The position numbers and the translations under genes are program-made. A stretch of 64,000 nt of DNA from Hominimerdicola alba 8. GTDB taxonomy: Bacteria; Bacillota; Clostridia; Oscillospirales; Ruminococcaceae. Position 1 is the first letter of the stretch. Every line of letters starts with the position of its first letter. The DNA lies in NCBI RefSeq assembly GCF_000178155.2, contig NZ_ADKM02000100.1, forward strand, positions 1-64,000, written 5' to 3'. The notes beneath the pieces are model-generated. The model was not told where the DNA came from and searched no databases. It saw nothing but the letters and a program-made list of their open reading frames with translations. Below, piece by piece: positions 34,200 through 43,860 of the stretch.

Positions 34200-36815
34200 A
34201 TGACACTGAAAGATATAGACGAATCTAAGCTAACGCCCATGATGCAGCAGTATGCTGCGGTGAAGAAAAAATATAAGAACCATATCCTCTTCTACCGACT
34301 GGGCGATTTCTATGAAATGTTTTTTGAAGATGCACTGCTGGTATCAAAAGAACTTGAACTGACTCTCACAGGCAGGGATTGCGGTCTTGAAGAACGTGCA
34401 CCGATGTGCGGCGTGCCTTACCATGCCTGCGATGTCTACCTGAAAAAACTGATAGAAAAGGGTCATATGGTGGCGATATGTGAACAGACCAAAGACCCTT
34501 CCGAATGTCAGGGACTTGTCCCCCGTGAGGTCATAAGGGTGGTCACACCGGGTACACTTATTGAGAGCAGTATGCTCGATGAATCGTCAAACAATTATCT
34601 CTGCGCGTTCTATATGAAAGCTAAGGAAGCCTCGCTCTGCCTTGCGGATATCTCCACAGGCGAGGTGCATCTGTTTGAATTTTCGGGCAAAGATACCGCA
34701 AACAGCGCTATAAACGAACTGTCCAGATTTTCTCCCTCCGAGATACTTATAAACGATGCTGTCCTCTCGAATAAGGAGATATCAGCCTTTATCCGTGAAA
34801 AGATAAAGACCAGCGTCCAGCTGCTTGAAGATGCAGACTTCGACCCCGAACACCACACCGATGAAGTGCTGACCCAGTTCTCGGTCAACAGCCTCGACTC
34901 GCTGGGACTGAAAGCTGACAGTATAAGCGCATTCGCGGTCTGCGGATTGTTCGCCTATATCCATGATACCCAGAAAGCGCTTGTCGGCAGATTTTCCGAG
35001 ATAACCCGCCACGATGCCGACCCGATAATGACCATCGGCTTTACCGCAAGGCGCAATCTCGAACTTACCGAAACACTTCGCAATAAGCAGAAAAAAGGTT
35101 CTCTGCTTTGGGTCATCAGCAATACCAAGACCTCAATGGGCAACCGTATGCTGAAATCATGGCTCGAACAGCCGCTCATTAATCCCGCAAAGATAATCGA
35201 CAGACTCAATGCTGTTGAACAGCTGGTGCGCGACCCCGTTGCACTGGGCGAGATAAAGGAAGTTCTCGGCGGCGTGTATGACCTTGAACGCCTTATGACA
35301 AGGGTGATGTACAAGTCTGCCAGCCCCCGCGATATCAAGTCGCTCTCGCTTACTGCACTGAAACTTCCCGACCTGAAAAAACAGCTTTCGGCATTTGACG
35401 GCAAACTGCTCAAAGACTGTAACCGCCGCATCTCCACCCTTGATGCCATTTCAAATCTGGTGGAAAATGCACTGGTCGATGAACCGCCCGCAAATGTCAA
35501 GGACGGCGGAGTGATACGCGACGGCTTCAATGAACAGCTTGACGGTCTGAGAAATATAATCTCAGGCGGCAAGGGCATAATAGATGACATTGCCGAGCGT
35601 GAAAAGGAAAAAACGGGCATCAAAACGCTGAAAATAGGCTATAACCGCGTTTTCGGCTACTATATCGAAGTCACAAAATCCTACTATGACCTGATACCCG
35701 ATAACTATATCAGAAAGCAGACCCTCACCAACTGCGAGCGCTTCATAACCGATGAACTGAAAGTGGCTGAGAATACGATTCTCGGTGCCAGTGATAAGAT
35801 ACTCTCACTCGAACAGGAGATATTCACTGAAGTGCGCGACTTTATCGCCACACAGCTTCGCATAGTGCAGGATACAGCCACTGCTGTCGCTGAGGTAGAT
35901 GTGCTTTGTTCCTACGCGACTGCGGCTATAAAGAATAACTACACCAAGCCTGAGATAGCCATCGACGGCATAATAAACATCAAAAACGGCAGACATCCCG
36001 TTGTAGAACTTATGCAGACAGATGAGGTCTTCGTGCCCAACGATACTTATCTTGATCTGGGCAGCAACCGCATGTCTGTCATTACGGGACCAAATATGTC
36101 GGGTAAATCCACGTACATGCGTCAGGTGGCGCTGATAACCCTTATGGCACAGATAGGCTGTTTCGTGCCCGCCGATTACGCCAAGATCTCGGTGGTCGAT
36201 CAGATATTCACCCGTATAGGCGCATCTGATGACCTCACCGCCGGTCAGTCAACTTTCATGGTGGAAATGAGTGAGGTCGCAGACATAGTAAAACATGCCA
36301 CCAAAGACAGCCTTGTTATCCTCGATGAAGTGGGAAGAGGCACTTCTACTTTTGACGGCATAGCCATAGCCCGCTCGGTGTCTGAGTATATCTCCACATC
36401 GCGTTCGCTGGGCTGTAAGACCCTTTTCGCCACCCATTACCATGAACTTATATCCCTTGAAGATGAACTTACGGGAGTAAAAAATTACTCTGTTGCAGTC
36501 AAGCGTCAGGGCGATAATATCAAGTTCCTGCGAAAGATAGTTCCAGGCGGCGCAGATGAGAGTTACGGTATCGAAGTTGCAAAGCTGGCAGGTCTGCCAA
36601 GCAAGATAATCGGCAGAGCCAAATCTCTGCTGGGCGAGATGGAAGCCGAAGCCATCAAAGCAAAGGCTGCCGCCGCAAAAGCCGATGCCGACCAGATCTC
36701 ATTCGATAAGATAAGCGACAGCATAGTGACAGATAAACTCCGCAAGACCAATATTGACGAAATGAACGATGAAGAACTCCGCGCATTCGTCAAAGATCTG
36801 CTGAGGTATGTGTAA
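34200..36815 (+). CDS. mutS: DNA mismatch repair protein MutS
   Basis: An 871-aa mismatch-recognition ATPase. The N-terminal mismatch-binding domain contains FYRLGDFYEMFFEDA (the Phe-x-Glu motif appears as FYEMF). Connector, core and clamp domains follow. The ATPase has Walker A GPNMSGKSTYMRQ and Walker B SLVILDEVGRGTSTFDG, with the FATHYHEL switch. I choose ATG 34200, preceded by GGAG at 8 nt; the GTG at 34191 overlaps that site. It acts with MutL, encoded next. Confidence 0.97.
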   Translation: MTLKDIDESKLTPMMQQYAAVKKKYKNHILFYRLGDFYEMFFEDALLVSKELELTLTGRDCGLEERAPMCGVPYHACDVYLKKLIEKGHMVAICEQTKDPSECQGLVPREVIRVVTPGTLIESSMLDESSNNYLCAFYMKAKEASLCLADISTGEVHLFEFSGKDTANSAINELSRFSPSEILINDAVLSNKEISAFIREKIKTSVQLLEDADFDPEHHTDEVLTQFSVNSLDSLGLKADSISAFAVCGLFAYIHDTQKALVGRFSEITRHDADPIMTIGFTARRNLELTETLRNKQKKGSLLWVISNTKTSMGNRMLKSWLEQPLINPAKIIDRLNAVEQLVRDPVALGEIKEVLGGVYDLERLMTRVMYKSASPRDIKSLSLTALKLPDLKKQLSAFDGKLLKDCNRRISTLDAISNLVENALVDEPPANVKDGGVIRDGFNEQLDGLRNIISGGKGIIDDIAEREKEKTGIKTLKIGYNRVFGYYIEVTKSYYDLIPDNYIRKQTLTNCERFITDELKVAENTILGASDKILSLEQEIFTEVRDFIATQLRIVQDTATAVAEVDVLCSYATAAIKNNYTKPEIAIDGIINIKNGRHPVVELMQTDEVFVPNDTYLDLGSNRMSVITGPNMSGKSTYMRQVALITLMAQIGCFVPADYAKISVVDQIFTRIGASDDLTAGQSTFMVEMSEVADIVKHATKDSLVILDEVGRGTSTFDGIAIARSVSEYISTSRSLGCKTLFATHYHELISLEDELTGVKNYSVAVKRQGDNIKFLRKIVPGGADESYGIEVAKLAGLPSKIIGRAKSLLGEMEAEAIKAKAAAAKADADQISFDKISDSIVTDKLRKTNIDEMNDEELRAFVKDLLRYV

Positions 36816-36819
36816 TAAA

Positions 36820-36982
36820 TATGGTTGTCCCGCTGACCACCGTACCAAACAGCCTTTCGGCGTTTACTATAACAATAGCCGGCGGTTTTCTTTCCCGCGC
36901 CGCAGGCGGGGAAAAGAAAACACCTCATAAATGTTCCTTGCCATACCTTTATTCTTAATGGTGTATCAAAGGGATGACCATA
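36820..36982 (+). repeat. Palindromic element B, copy 3 (163 bp)
   Basis: Terminal arms TATGGTTGTCCCGCTGACC and the inverse of TATGGTCATCCCTTTGATAC. It has a GC-rich inner hairpin near TTTCCCGCGCCGCAGGCGGG. Flanks share TAATAAA (36813 and 36981), a degraded target repeat. It lies between mutS and mutL. Confidence 0.85.
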
Positions 36983-37025
36983 ATAAACTTTAAGGCTGAA
37001 CTTAGCCATAGAACAGGAAAGCAAA

Positions 37026-39167
37026 ATGTCAGAGATAAGAGTTTTGAGCAGAGAAGTTTCCGAACTTATCGCCGCAGGTGAGGTCATCGACAGACCCGCT
37101 TCGGTGGTCAAGGAACTTCTTGAAAACGCCATAGATGCAGGCGCAACGAACATAACCGTTGAGATAAAGAACGGCGGGCGCACCTATATGCGCGTCACCG
37201 ATAACGGTAAGGGCATCGCACCCGACGATCTGCCCACTGCCTTTCTTCGTCATGCCACCAGCAAGATCTCGCAGAAAGATGACCTTGACAGCATAATGAC
37301 TCTCGGTTTTCGCGGTGAGGCGCTGGCTTCTATCTGTGCGGTGGCGAAAGTCGATGTGCTGACCAAGCGCAAGGACGACAGCTACGGCACTCACTACGCT
37401 ATCGAGGGCGCGGAGGAAAAGACCAGTGAGCAGTGCGGCTGTCCCGATGGTACTACTTTTGTTGTAAGGGATATTTTCTACAACGTTCCCGCAAGACTTA
37501 AATTCCTAAAAAAAGACAGTTCCGAAGCAAACCACGTTGCCGATCTTGTCACTAAGCTGACCCTTTCTCACCCTGACATTTCTTTCAAACTGATACGCGA
37601 TAACAAGACCGAACTGCTTACCGCAGGTGACGGCAAGATATATTCGGCAGTTTATTCGGTCTATGGCAGAGAATTTGCCAACAGCCTGATAGAAGTTGAC
37701 TATACATGGCAGGGCATACACGTTCACGGTCATGCGGTCAAACCGCTGGAAGCCAAGCTGAACCGCAAGTTCCAGAATTTTTTCGTCAACGGCAGATTTG
37801 TCAAGTCAAAGGCTTGCGCCGCCGCACTGGAGGAAGCCTACCGCAATAATATAATGGTCGGAAAATTTCCCGCGTGTGTGCTGTATATAGACGTTCCGCC
37901 AAACACGGTAGATGTGAACGTACACCCCACTAAAATAGAGGTGCGCTTCTCCGATGAAAAGCTGATGCACGAAGCCGTCTATTTCGCCGTGAAAAACGCG
38001 CTGATGGAGCGCGATGCTCCCCGCGAGATGGTGCTTGATAAAAAGAAGAATTTCTCCGCTCATGAACTTTACGATTTCCCGCCCGAAGACAACAGCGTTC
38101 AGCTGGAATTCGGCGTTGAAGAAAAAGAAACACTGACTGAGGAAGTCCCCGCCGACAGCATTCGCGAGGAGATGGTCAAGCCTGTTGTCACCGAACCTGC
38201 AAAAGAGATGATGACACCCGAACAGCCCGCCCCTCAGCCGAAGCACGAGCCTGAAAAAATTCAGTATCAGCCGATGGCAGAAGATGACAGACCTCTTCCC
38301 CCGCCTCCTGAGGAAAAGCCTTTTGAGCCGAAAGTGACAAAGGTAGAAAATATCCCCATAGATGAGGAAAGCCGTAAGGCGGGCGAAGACCTTTTCCTGT
38401 CTGAACTGGGCAGTGCTGAACCTGCACCCGCACCAAAACCGAAGGAAAAGATAACAGTCGAAGAGATAAACAAAGTGTTGCAGGAGATGCCTCTGCCCGA
38501 TGCACCCGATGAAAACGACAGCAGTTTCCATTACATCAGCGGCAGAAGTTTTGTGCGTTCGGTGGTGCAGGAAGTAAAGCGTACTCCCAACAAGCCCAAG
38601 CCGATAGTTGTCGGTGAACTTTTCAAGACCTACGTGGTGGCACAGGCGGGCGACGAGATGCTGCTTATGGATAAGCATGCCGCCCACGAAAGGTACATTT
38701 TCGAGAAGATAAAGGGCGATATAAACGAACTTGAAACGCAGATGCTTCTCGAACCCGTCATGGTCATGCTTTCTTATGAAGAATATGATGCGCTGGCGGC
38801 AAATGTGGATAAACTGGGCAGACTGGGCTTCGAGATAGAACCTGATGTCGCACCGACAGTGGCGGTCAAGGGCGTGCCGATAATTCTCGGCGCTGACAAG
38901 AACCCCACCGAAGTAGTGACTGCACTTGCAAAGAATTTCATTCAGTGCAAGCATGACCCACAGCTGGATATATTCGATGACCTCTACCATTCGCTCGCAT
39001 GCAAAGCGGCGATAAAGGCAAATGATGACAGTACACTGATAGAATTGCAGGCACTTCTCAATGCGGTCTACGAAAATAATGAAACGCGCTATTGTCCTCA
39101 CGGCAGACCAGTGCTGATAAAGCTGACAAAAAAGGATATCGAACGCCAGTTCAGAAGACTGGTCTGA
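37026..39167 (+). CDS. mutL: DNA mismatch repair endonuclease MutL
   Basis: A 713-aa protein. The GHKL ATPase domain (about 1-330) has ENAIDAGATNI, DNGKGI, and GFRGEALASI. A Pro/Glu-rich linker follows (about 355-500). The C-terminal dimerisation/endonuclease domain carries DKHAAHERYIFE, matching the DQHAx2Ex4E metal motif, as well as CKAAIKAND and CPHGRP. It is therefore a nicking MutL, as in bacteria lacking MutH. It is separated from mutS by the B3 element. AGGAAAG lies upstream. Confidence 0.96.
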   Translation: MSEIRVLSREVSELIAAGEVIDRPASVVKELLENAIDAGATNITVEIKNGGRTYMRVTDNGKGIAPDDLPTAFLRHATSKISQKDDLDSIMTLGFRGEALASICAVAKVDVLTKRKDDSYGTHYAIEGAEEKTSEQCGCPDGTTFVVRDIFYNVPARLKFLKKDSSEANHVADLVTKLTLSHPDISFKLIRDNKTELLTAGDGKIYSAVYSVYGREFANSLIEVDYTWQGIHVHGHAVKPLEAKLNRKFQNFFVNGRFVKSKACAAALEEAYRNNIMVGKFPACVLYIDVPPNTVDVNVHPTKIEVRFSDEKLMHEAVYFAVKNALMERDAPREMVLDKKKNFSAHELYDFPPEDNSVQLEFGVEEKETLTEEVPADSIREEMVKPVVTEPAKEMMTPEQPAPQPKHEPEKIQYQPMAEDDRPLPPPPEEKPFEPKVTKVENIPIDEESRKAGEDLFLSELGSAEPAPAPKPKEKITVEEINKVLQEMPLPDAPDENDSSFHYISGRSFVRSVVQEVKRTPNKPKPIVVGELFKTYVVAQAGDEMLLMDKHAAHERYIFEKIKGDINELETQMLLEPVMVMLSYEEYDALAANVDKLGRLGFEIEPDVAPTVAVKGVPIILGADKNPTEVVTALAKNFIQCKHDPQLDIFDDLYHSLACKAAIKANDDSTLIELQALLNAVYENNETRYCPHGRPVLIKLTKKDIERQFRRLV

Positions 39168-39240
39168 CCCATATGATGTTGAATGACAGTGCCGATGCCG
39201 CAAAAGTGTCGGCAGGACCGATATAAAACGAGGTGATAAG

Positions 39241-40203
39241 GTGGACGAAAACAAAATACCTCTGCTGGTCATAGCAGGACCGACCGCATCGGGCAAAACT
39301 GCACTGGCGGTAGAACTGGCAAAACTCTATGACGGCGAAGTTATATCGGCTGACTCTATGCAGATATACAAAGGACTGAATATCGCCACCGCAAAGCCGA
39401 CTATCGAAGAGATGCAGGGCGTTCCCCATCATCTGATAGATTTTCTCGATGCGGGCGAACCGTTCAGCGTGGCAGATTATGTGACGCTTGCATCAGAGAA
39501 GATACGCGAAGTCAGGAACAGAGGACATCTGCCGATAATATGCGGCGGAACAGGGCTGTATATCAGTTCACTGGTGGATAATATAATCTTTGATGACACA
39601 GGCAGTGACCCCGCCATACGCGCACGCCTGGAGAAGCAGGCAAAAGAAGAGGGCGCACATGCCCTCTGGCTGAAACTGTGTGAGGTAGACCCCGAAACTG
39701 CTGCTAAGGTACATGAGAATAACCTTCCCCGCGTTATAAGAGGACTGGAAGTCTTTGAACTGACAGGTACCAGACTGTCAGAACATAAACTAAACAGCAG
39801 GCGCGAACCATCGCCCTATAATGCTTGTATCATAGGGCTGACCGCCGAGAACAGACAATATCTATATGACCGCATCGAGCGGAGAGTACATATAATGGCT
39901 GAAAACGGCATGGTGGAAGAATGCAGGGAAGTCTGGCAAAAGGGCGGACTTGCAACAGCAGGTCAGGCAATAGGCTATAAGGAACTTGTGCCATATTTCG
40001 AGGGCAGCGCTTCACTTGAAGAGTGCCTTGATAAAATAATCCTTGAAACAAGACATTACGCTAAAAGACAGCTGACATGGTTTAGGCGAGTTGACAATAT
40101 TTCGTGGGTCAAAATTGATATTTTTGACGATTTGAAAAAAATTATTGAAAATGTTCAAAAGATAGTAGCCAAATCAGAAATTATGTGTTATAATATAAAA
40201 TGA
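39241..40203 (+). CDS. miaA: tRNA dimethylallyltransferase MiaA
   Basis: A 320-aa enzyme that adds a dimethylallyl group to A37 of tRNAs reading UNN codons. It has the P-loop GPTASGKT (about 12-19), SADSMQIYKGLNIATAKPT given in part (SADSMQIYKGL), and GGTGLYISSL. The start is GTG, preceded by GAGGTG at suitable distance. Its product is the substrate of MiaB. An hfq promoter is embedded at its 3' end. Confidence 0.96.
   Translation: MDENKIPLLVIAGPTASGKTALAVELAKLYDGEVISADSMQIYKGLNIATAKPTIEEMQGVPHHLIDFLDAGEPFSVADYVTLASEKIREVRNRGHLPIICGGTGLYISSLVDNIIFDDTGSDPAIRARLEKQAKEEGAHALWLKLCEVDPETAAKVHENNLPRVIRGLEVFELTGTRLSEHKLNSRREPSPYNACIIGLTAENRQYLYDRIERRVHIMAENGMVEECREVWQKGGLATAGQAIGYKELVPYFEGSASLEECLDKIILETRHYAKRQLTWFRRVDNISWVKIDIFDDLKKIIENVQKIVAKSEIMCYNIK
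40186..40194 (+). promoter_or_regulatory. Extended -10 promoter for hfq
   Basis: TGT-TATAAT within the last codons of miaA. No good -35 is visible at 17 nt, so it would rely on the extended -10. Confidence 0.55.
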
Positions 40204-40268
40204 TGTATTGTAATGATATATCCGATAAGTGAAAACCTACACGAAGAAATAGAGAAGGAGTGTAAAAA

Positions 40269-40517
40269 ATGAATAAGAATATCAATCTTCAGGACGTTTT
40301 TCTGAATCAGGCAAGGAAGGAGCAGGTGATGGTCAAGTTCATACTTATGAACGGCTATCAGTTCAAGGGCATAGTAAAGGCTTTTGACAGCTATGTGGTA
40401 TTCCTTGACTGTGAGGGAAAGCAGAACGTTGTTTACAAGCATGCTATCTCCACCATAGTTCCCGACCGTTCGGTAAATATCCACGACGCGACAAGAACTA
40501 ACCAGAGCGAAGGCTAA
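40269..40517 (+). CDS. hfq: RNA chaperone Hfq
   Basis: An 82-aa Sm-fold protein. Sm1 region is NLQDVFLNQ to [14 protein letters not shown], and the Sm2 motif is YKHAIST (residues 57-63), as in the family. The hexamer binds small RNAs and mRNA. AAGGAG lies upstream of ATG. It follows miaA as in many bacteria. A short acidic tail replaces the long proteobacterial C-terminus. Confidence 0.96.
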   Translation: MNKNINLQDVFLNQARKEQVMVKFILMNGYQFKGIVKAFDSYVVFLDCEGKQNVVYKHAISTIVPDRSVNIHDATRTNQSEG

Positions 40518-40532
40518 AAAGGTCGTGCAGAA

Positions 40533-41762
40533 ATGAATTCATTGACCGTAAAAATACTTGCGGGACTTGTTTCTTTACTGATGATAACGACCATATGTAC
40601 ACAGATCTATTACTTTGTACATGACAAGCATGATACCGAAGAGGCGGTGCTTGCCACTGTAAATGAAGATATTTTGTTTGACGGCATAATCGTCAGGGAT
40701 GAGAGCGTTGTCACCTATAATGGTGACGGCGTGCTTGATTATAAGTATGCTGACGGCAGTAAGGTATCGATGAACAGCACTATCGCAGAGGTCTATCCGT
40801 CTGAACAGGCTATCTACGCCAAAGACAGGATAGCCGAGATAGATGAGCAGATCGCTCTGCTGGAAAAGGCGCAGGATCCCGCAACGACAAATTATGCTGA
40901 GCCTGAAGCACTGCTGGCAGGGGTAAGGCGCGGTTATGACCAGCTGCTTGAATCTATTGAAAACAGGGAACTGGATAAACTGCCCGAAATAAAATCGCAG
41001 ATCGAACTGAACAGCAATATGTACGGTGTCATAACAGGCACCGAAGCAGGCTTTGATGACGCGATAAGCAAACTGAAAGCTGAAAAGGCTGAGCTGAGTG
41101 ATGCCGCAGGTGCGCCGCAGGATACCATAAAGGCTGACAGGACAGGCTATTTCGTGTCTTATGCTGACGGTTATGAGGATTCACTCAGAATGTCTGATGT
41201 CGGCAGGCTGACCGAAAGTCAGATACGTGAAATAATCAAGGGCGGCAAAAGCGTCCCCGCAAACGCCATCGGCAAGACCTTTGACAACTATCAGTGCAAG
41301 ATAGTCGGCATAGTCAAGGCAGATTCGAGGATAACCGATGATGCGGCAGTGTCGCTGAAACTAAATTCGTCACGCACTGTCTATGACTGCACCGTTGATT
41401 CAGTGAAAAAAACAGGCGAAAATATGATAGTCGTGCTTGACTGTGACAGGGTCGATCAGACATTGGTAGGTCAGCGCGCGCTTTCCGCCAAACTGATATT
41501 TGACGAGTATCAGGGCATCAGGGTACCCAGAAGTGCGCTGAGATTTCAGGGCGATGACAAGGGCGTTTATGTGATGCTTGGCAAGGATATTTCTTTCAAA
41601 AAAATAAATGTCATTTATGAAGGCGATGATTTTGTACTGTCGGAGAATACTTCTGATGAGGAGTATCTTCTGCTTTACGATCAAATTCTGCTAGAGGTGG
41701 TATCAAATAAAGATGTGTCAGTCAGCAGTAAAGCCGAACGGGACGACGGATCCTCAGAATGA
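40533..41762 (+). CDS. HlyD-like membrane-fusion family protein
   Basis: A 409-aa protein with one N-terminal membrane helix (about 7-29). A lipoyl/barrel-like part (VLATVNEDILFDGIIVRDES) and a coiled-coil hairpin (about 95-200) follow. The beta-barrel end includes GYFVSYADGYE and IRVPRSALRF, the latter typical of HlyD/MFP adaptors. No transporter gene is adjacent. It stands at the head of the yggS-sepF-divIVA division cluster, so a role in envelope growth is possible. It overlaps yggS by 50 nt. Confidence 0.75.
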   Translation: MNSLTVKILAGLVSLLMITTICTQIYYFVHDKHDTEEAVLATVNEDILFDGIIVRDESVVTYNGDGVLDYKYADGSKVSMNSTIAEVYPSEQAIYAKDRIAEIDEQIALLEKAQDPATTNYAEPEALLAGVRRGYDQLLESIENRELDKLPEIKSQIELNSNMYGVITGTEAGFDDAISKLKAEKAELSDAAGAPQDTIKADRTGYFVSYADGYEDSLRMSDVGRLTESQIREIIKGGKSVPANAIGKTFDNYQCKIVGIVKADSRITDDAAVSLKLNSSRTVYDCTVDSVKKTGENMIVVLDCDRVDQTLVGQRALSAKLIFDEYQGIRVPRSALRFQGDDKGVYVMLGKDISFKKINVIYEGDDFVLSENTSDEEYLLLYDQILLEVVSNKDVSVSSKAERDDGSSE

Positions 41763-42453
41763 GTTCGGCAATGTTCTGGAAAACTATAAGAGAATTATAT
41801 ATAATGTAGAGAATGCTAAGGCTAAGTACCGCAGTGCTGATGATAATGTCAGCATAATGGCGGTGACTAAGACGGTGGCGCCCGAAAAGATCAATTTTGC
41901 CATCTCGCAGGGCATCACTCTTCTGGGCGAGAACAGAGTCCAGGAGTACCTTTCAAAAAAAGATCAGTACGACAAAACGGCGCAGGTGCATATGATAGGA
42001 CGCCTGCAAACAAATAAAGTCAAGTATATCATAAACGAAGTCGCAATGATACAGTCGGTAGACAGCATCAAACTCGCAAAAGAGATAAACAGACTCGCTG
42101 TAAAAAATGACAGGGTCATGGATGTCCTGCTGGAAATAAATATAGGCGACGAAGCGAGCAAGAGCGGGGTCGCGGCAGAAGGGCTGGATGAACTGATCTA
42201 TGAGGCGGCACAGCTTGAAAATGTGCGCATCAAAGGTCTTATGGCGATACCTCCTGTCGGCTGTGGTGAGGATATGTTTGACAAGATGCACAGCATATTT
42301 CTGCGTGTAAAGGAAATGGCTGTACCCGGTGTTTCTATGGAAACGCTTTCTATGGGAATGTCGGGCGATTATGAGCTTGCCATAAAACACGGCTCAAATC
42401 TCGTTAGGATAGGCACTGCGCTTTTCGGTGCCAGAAACTATTTGGAGGGTTAG
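41713..42453 (+). CDS. yggS: PLP homeostasis protein YggS/PLPBP
   Basis: A 246-aa PLP-binding TIM-barrel protein. The Lys of MAVTKTV (about residue 53) carries the cofactor. Other marks are GENRVQEYL, HMIGRLQTNK, and LSMGMSGDYELAIKHGSNLVRIG given in parts (SMGMSGDYE, VRIGTALFG). It maintains vitamin B6 and amino-acid pools. The start overlaps the HlyD-like gene by 50 nt; GAGGTGG lies about 13 nt upstream and no better start is visible. The yggS-sepF order is widespread in Firmicutes. Confidence 0.93.
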   Translation: MCQSAVKPNGTTDPQNEFGNVLENYKRIIYNVENAKAKYRSADDNVSIMAVTKTVAPEKINFAISQGITLLGENRVQEYLSKKDQYDKTAQVHMIGRLQTNKVKYIINEVAMIQSVDSIKLAKEINRLAVKNDRVMDVLLEINIGDEASKSGVAAEGLDELIYEAAQLENVRIKGLMAIPPVGCGEDMFDKMHSIFLRVKEMAVPGVSMETLSMGMSGDYELAIKHGSNLVRIGTALFGARNYLEG

Positions 42454-42456
42454 TAA

Positions 42457-43062
42457 ATGGGCTTAGTAAAAGGTTTTAAAAATCTTTTCTTTGGCGAAGA
42501 GGAAGAGGCGGATCAGCCCGATTTCGATCCTGATTTCTCGATGCCGAAAGGAAAACGCAGCTCCTCAGGTAAAGACGATATTTTTGACCATGAAAGCGAG
42601 CTGAACGGGTTTAAAGTAAATACAGGTTCAAAAAACAGCGGAACTGAAAAAAATTCAGTCTTCACAGAAGGCTATGATGATGTTTTTTCAAAACCGTACA
42701 CATCAGGCGAGCCTAGCTTTACCGGCAGACCCGCTCAGGAAAAAACATATGAGGAGGAGCATACTATGGGCTTTGAACAGACAACAACTTTACAGATCGT
42801 ACTTGCAAGACCTATTGATTTTTCAGAGGTTAGAAGCATTGGCGATGACATCAACGCATACAAGACAGTAATACTCAACCTTGAAATGGTAAAGAGTGAC
42901 GATGCCAAGAGGATACTTGATTTCCTTTCGGGCGTTGCTTACGCAAATAAGGCACAGATCAAAATGATGGCACAGAAGACTTTCGCTATCATGTCAAAGA
43001 ATGTGAAGTTCGATGGCAAGGATCTGCTGACCGAACTGGAAAATAACGGCTATAGTTTCTGA
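42457..43062 (+). CDS. sepF: Cell division protein SepF
   Basis: A 201-aa FtsZ-binding protein. It has an amphipathic N-terminal membrane helix (GLVKGFKNLFF), a disordered acidic/Ser-rich linker (about 13-105), and the SepF core (about 108-195) with VLARPIDFSEVRSIGDDI, AVILNLE-like VILNLE, and RILDFLSGVAYA. It polymerises into rings that organise the Z-ring. It begins 3 nt after yggS. Confidence 0.95.
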   Translation: MGLVKGFKNLFFGEEEEADQPDFDPDFSMPKGKRSSSGKDDIFDHESELNGFKVNTGSKNSGTEKNSVFTEGYDDVFSKPYTSGEPSFTGRPAQEKTYEEEHTMGFEQTTTLQIVLARPIDFSEVRSIGDDINAYKTVILNLEMVKSDDAKRILDFLSGVAYANKAQIKMMAQKTFAIMSKNVKFDGKDLLTELENNGYSF

Positions 43063-43067
43063 TAAAG

Positions 43068-43847
43068 ATGCAGAGAAATTTCTCGTTCCTGACTGATATC
43101 ACCGATGACGATAAACGTCTGCTGTCAAGGTTTCTGGACTGGACTGAGATGGCTGAGGAGAAATACATAACAAAGCATTCTGCATTTCTCGATGAAAGAC
43201 AGTGCAGGCTTTGTGAAAAAGTCATGGCATCTGTGAAATACGAAAATTACCTGCTGTGGGGCGGATATGAGGGCGCTGAACGAAAGATGCTCTGCGTTTA
43301 TCCGCAGTACGGCGATGAAGATATAAAAAGCAGTTTTCCGATGACTGCGGTGACCTTTAAATACCGCAGTGAAGACAAACTCAGCCACAGAGATTTTCTG
43401 GGTTCGCTGATGGCGCTCGGGATCACCCGTGACTGCGTGGGAGATATTCTTGTGGGCGATGGCAGGACTTCTGTTTTCGTCAAGGATACTGCCGCGCGCG
43501 ATGTAATGTCTGTCAGCAAGATAGGCAGGGTAGGCGTAAAGACAGAAGATGGGTTTGATCCCTCAACGGTCATAATGCCGGAATTCCGTGAAATAACGGG
43601 AACCGTCGCTTCACTGAGGCTCGATAGTGTGCTTTCGCTGGCACTGAGGATCTCAAGAGAAAAGGCTTCTGCGCTTATAAAAGGCGGGGCGGTAGAGATA
43701 TCCCATGTCAGAACAGAGCAGACGAGCAAACATGTGGAGGTCGGTGAAAAGATATCGGCAAGGGGATACGGCAAGTTCCTCGTCAAGTCGGTGGACGGCG
43801 TCAGCCATAAGGACAGACTGCATATAACTATTTGTAAATATATTTAG
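43068..43847 (+). CDS. ylmH: S4-domain RNA-binding protein YlmH
   Basis: A 259-aa protein: N-terminal YlmH domain (RFLDWTEMAEEKYI; FLDERQ; GVTRD-like GITRDCVGDILV), and a C-terminal S4 domain (about 185-245, LRLDSVLSLALRISREKAS). Recent work on YlmH gives it a role in rescue of stalled ribosomes, in addition to its link with division genes. It starts 5 nt after sepF. Bacillus ylmG is absent between them. Confidence 0.92.
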   Translation: MQRNFSFLTDITDDDKRLLSRFLDWTEMAEEKYITKHSAFLDERQCRLCEKVMASVKYENYLLWGGYEGAERKMLCVYPQYGDEDIKSSFPMTAVTFKYRSEDKLSHRDFLGSLMALGITRDCVGDILVGDGRTSVFVKDTAARDVMSVSKIGRVGVKTEDGFDPSTVIMPEFREITGTVASLRLDSVLSLALRISREKASALIKGGAVEISHVRTEQTSKHVEVGEKISARGYGKFLVKSVDGVSHKDRLHITICKYI

Positions 43848-43860
43848 GAGGGCTATAAAA

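Noticed and set aside
37806-39296. 496-aa open frame antisense to mutL
   Set aside because: It lies wholly opposite a clear MutL frame, has no ribosome site and has a His/Phe/Leu-rich composition typical of the reverse strand of Glu/Lys-rich genes.
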